Shown: piece by piece, positions 61,740 through 64,000 of the stretch
How positions within the stretch are numbered: position 1 is the stretch's first letter
How the letters are laid out: every line of letters starts with the position of its first letter
Assembly: GCF_041146395.1 (NCBI RefSeq)
Contig: NC_090989.1
Coordinates: 252,826,843 to 252,890,842, forward strand
Direction of reading: 5' to 3'
DNA length: 64,000 nucleotides
From: Eulemur rufifrons
Taxonomy: Eukaryota; Chordata; Mammalia; Primates; Lemuridae
The notes under the pieces: generated by a model
Database searches by the model: none
Told to the model about the DNA's origin: nothing
Seen by the model: only the letters and a program-made list of their open reading frames with translations
Translations under genes and position numbers: made by a program

Positions 61740-62455
61740 TTTTGTAATAGAACCTACATTAACATAGAATTTACACCATTAACCATTTTTAAGTATATAG
61801 TTCAGTGGCATTAAATACATCCACACTGTTGTGCAATCATGACCACCATCTATTTCCAGAACTTTTTCATCTTTACAGATTGAAACTCTGGACCCTTAAA
61901 CAATAGCTTCCCATCCCTCCCTCCTCCACCTCCAACCCCAGCCCCTGGTAACCACTTCTACTGTCAGTTTTGACCAGGTGCCTCATATAAATGGAGTCAT
62001 ACAATATTTTTCCATTTGTGTCTGGCTTATTTCACTTAGCATAACATTTTCAAGGTTTCTCCATATGATAGCATATATAAGAATTCCCTTTTAAAGCTGT
62101 CGAATAATCCATTGTGTGTACACACACACACTACATTTTGTTTATCCATTTGTCAATGGACATTTGGGTCGTATGACTTTGGGCCAGTTGTTTAGCTTCT
62201 CTGCTGTGAACATGGGTGTATAAAGATCAGAATCCTGCTTGCAGCACTTTTGGGTATATACCTGGAGGCTGAATCATATGGTAACTCTATGTTTAATTTT
62301 TTTGAGGAACTATCTTCCACAGCAGGTGCACCATTTCACATTTCTATCAGCAATGTGCAAGAGTTCCAATTTCTCCACATCCTCGCCAAAACTTGTTTTT
62401 TTCTTTAATTTTTCTTTTTGTTTTTTATAGCCATCCTAATGTGTGTGAGGTGGTT
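61740..62455 (-). mobile_element. Old L1 3'-end fragment
   Basis: cattaaccatttttaagtat, cacactgttgtgcaatcatg, tatttcacttagcataacat and atttgtcaatggacatttgg are the inverted L1M 3' UTR and ORF2 end. Confidence 0.75.
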
Positions 62456-62539
62456 GCCCTCTATCTTTCTCAACCACCCTATGGGATGCTTACCTGCTCT
62501 GATCATGCTTTTCCTCCTTCCTCCTTCCCTCTGTCTCTT

Positions 62540-62640
62540 CCTTATTCACCAAATATTTATTGAGCATCTACTGTGTCCCAAGCTGAGTGCTGAACACTGG
62601 GGATATGGTGGTCACTAAAACAGTTGTGGTGTCTGCCCTC
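62540..62640 (+). mobile_element. L2-type 3' fragment
   Basis: caaatatttattgagcatct, actgtgtcccaagctgagtg and tgaacactggggatatggtg. Confidence 0.6.
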
Positions 62641-63149
62641 ACATAGCTTGCCCAATTGCAAGCCAGATATTTAGGAGGAAACATAATCTCTTCGGGGTTG
62701 CTTTAGCAAATGAATGCCATCCTGTGACATGGAAGTGAATGTCCCATTGATGTCTGCCAGAGCTAAACGATGAAGATGGGAGGGATGAGTGTACAACATC
62801 TACTCCCAGGAGATGAGAATTTATGATCATCGAGCAAAGAATGCAATTACAGCATCAACTCTTTGACCCCCAAATGGGAGGAGAGTTGTCAGCTAAGCTA
62901 TGTTAGTAGTTTAAAAAGACCAGCGAGGGAAGGCAGCCTGAGAAGTGGGACGCTGGTGCCAAGAAGCTTCACAAGCCACAAAAGTGTCTGGAGGCTGGAG
63001 CAACAGCTTGGAAAGGAACTGGGCTTTTTGGCTTAGAGCAGAGGGACTTAAACGAGGCTGGAACTTGTCAAGGTCTCAAAGAGCTCAAAACATAGAAGGC
63101 CTGAACTTCCAGTGCAAGGAGAGCTTGAGTCCAAGATGGTTCTTCCATA
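62641..63149. other. GLIPR2 intron 4 stretch, nothing recognised
   Basis: No supported feature. Confidence 0.4.
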
Positions 63150-64000
63150 TGACTTTTATTCATGTATTCCATTCATCCATGCAACAAAAATTTATTTTAC
63201 ACTTTTCATGTGCCAGGCTAGCCAAGGCACTGGGTGTATTTTGAATAAAACAAACTTGGTCTCTGCCTCCTTGGGACTCTTAGTCAGGTGCAGGAGCCAA
63301 ACAATAATCAAGTAATCAAACAAATTTATCATTGCAAATAGTAAGAATGCCCTGAAGGGAAAAGACAGGGTGTGGTAAGAATGTCTTGGGAGGGAGGTGT
63401 TCAGTAAATAAAAGGGCGATTGCAAAAGCCTTCTTTGAACAAGTGACATATGGGCTGAGACCCAAGGGACAAGAAGCTATTGGTCATCAGGAGTGTCCCA
63501 CACAGTGGCCAGTGTGTGCAAGGGTTCCATGGTGGGAAATAACCCATGGTGTGTTCAAGGAATGGAGAGGAGGCCACTGGGCCAAAGCCTTCACTTTCAC
63601 TCTAGGTGCACTTGGAAGTGAGCGAAGGATTTTTAAGCAGAGAAGTAAACATGTGATTTGTGTCTTAAAATGATCATTCTGAGTACATAAGTGGAAAAGG
63701 GATTGGAGGGGCCAAGGTGGGTTCCACAGAACCAGTCAGGAGGCCACTGCAGTGGTCCAAGTGAGAAACATTTGTGGTTGGGACCAAGGTTTTGGAGTGG
63801 ATGACTCAAGATGTGTTTTAGAGTTGGATTGTTCAGGACTGAATGAGGGAGAGAGGAGTGCAGATTCACCCCTAGCGGTGTGCACGGAGATGCCACTGAT
63901 GGAAAGGGGAGGGCTGGGAGGGGAGTGAATCTGGTGGGGGGACCAAAATCGAGAGTGAGATTGGATAGGTTAGAGCTGAGGTGCCTGTGAGTCAGACAAG
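63150..64000 (+). mobile_element. Long ancient repeat (L2-like) reaching the window end
   Basis: Ordered words of a common mammalian ancient repeat: atttattttacacttttcat, gtgccaggctagccaaggca, acatatgggctgagaccca, tttttaagcagagaagtaaa, accagtcaggaggccactg and gtggtccaagtgagaaac. The family assignment is from memory. Confidence 0.45.

Overview
The window is mammalian nuclear DNA, almost certainly from a lemuriform (strepsirrhine) primate. Protein-coding sequence is split into short exons with GT/AG borders. More than a third of the bases are recognisable interspersed repeats. Most Alu copies share a non-anthropoid form: 'taatcctagcactctgggaggc', 'cctgagcaagagcgagac', a 'tatggacagctaaaaatatatata' linker and 'gctgtgagctaggctgacgccacggcactcactctagcctgg'. 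I know this type from lemur genomes, not from apes or monkeys.

Two genes lie on the + strand, in the order and orientation of human chromosome 9p13.

(1) RECK, about 1-32.9 kb. The window opens inside the gene. Fourteen consecutive coding exons are present, corresponding to human exons 8-21. They carry residues 147-971, the stop codon, a 1.4-kb 3' UTR and the poly(A) signal. All splice phases join and the frame is intact. The protein is a GPI-anchored, cysteine-rich surface protein that restrains matrix metalloproteinases and acts with GPR124 as a Wnt7 co-receptor. Five perfect 8-mer microRNA seed matches (miR-15/16, -182, -21, -200bc, -221/222 families) fall within about 500 bases of the 3' UTR.

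(2) GLIPR2 (GAPR-1), from about 44.6 kb to beyond the right edge. A CpG island with a CArG/TATA-like promoter precedes exon 1. Exons 2-4 lie at 55.5, 56.0 and 58.0 kb. Exon 5 (residue 102 onward) is not in the window. The product is a small N-myristoylated CAP-domain protein of the Golgi and lipid rafts.

The introns and the 12-kb intergenic interval hold layered transposon insertions. These are L1 fragments, more than 20 Alu-type SINEs or 7SL monomers, a 7SL RNA pseudogene, hAT and Tigger DNA transposons, one solo LTR, one MaLR LTR with part of its interior, and many old L2/MIR fragments. The most notable is a nearly full-length 2.4-kb hAT element (40956-43383) with a decayed BED-finger transposase, inserted into an older MITE between the two genes.

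I found no undescribed biological system, no tRNA gene and no CRISPR. The noteworthy points are nested transposon chronology, regulatory motifs and a few protein substitutions. Repeat family names, human residue numbers and comparisons with human proteins come from memory and were not checked against a database.
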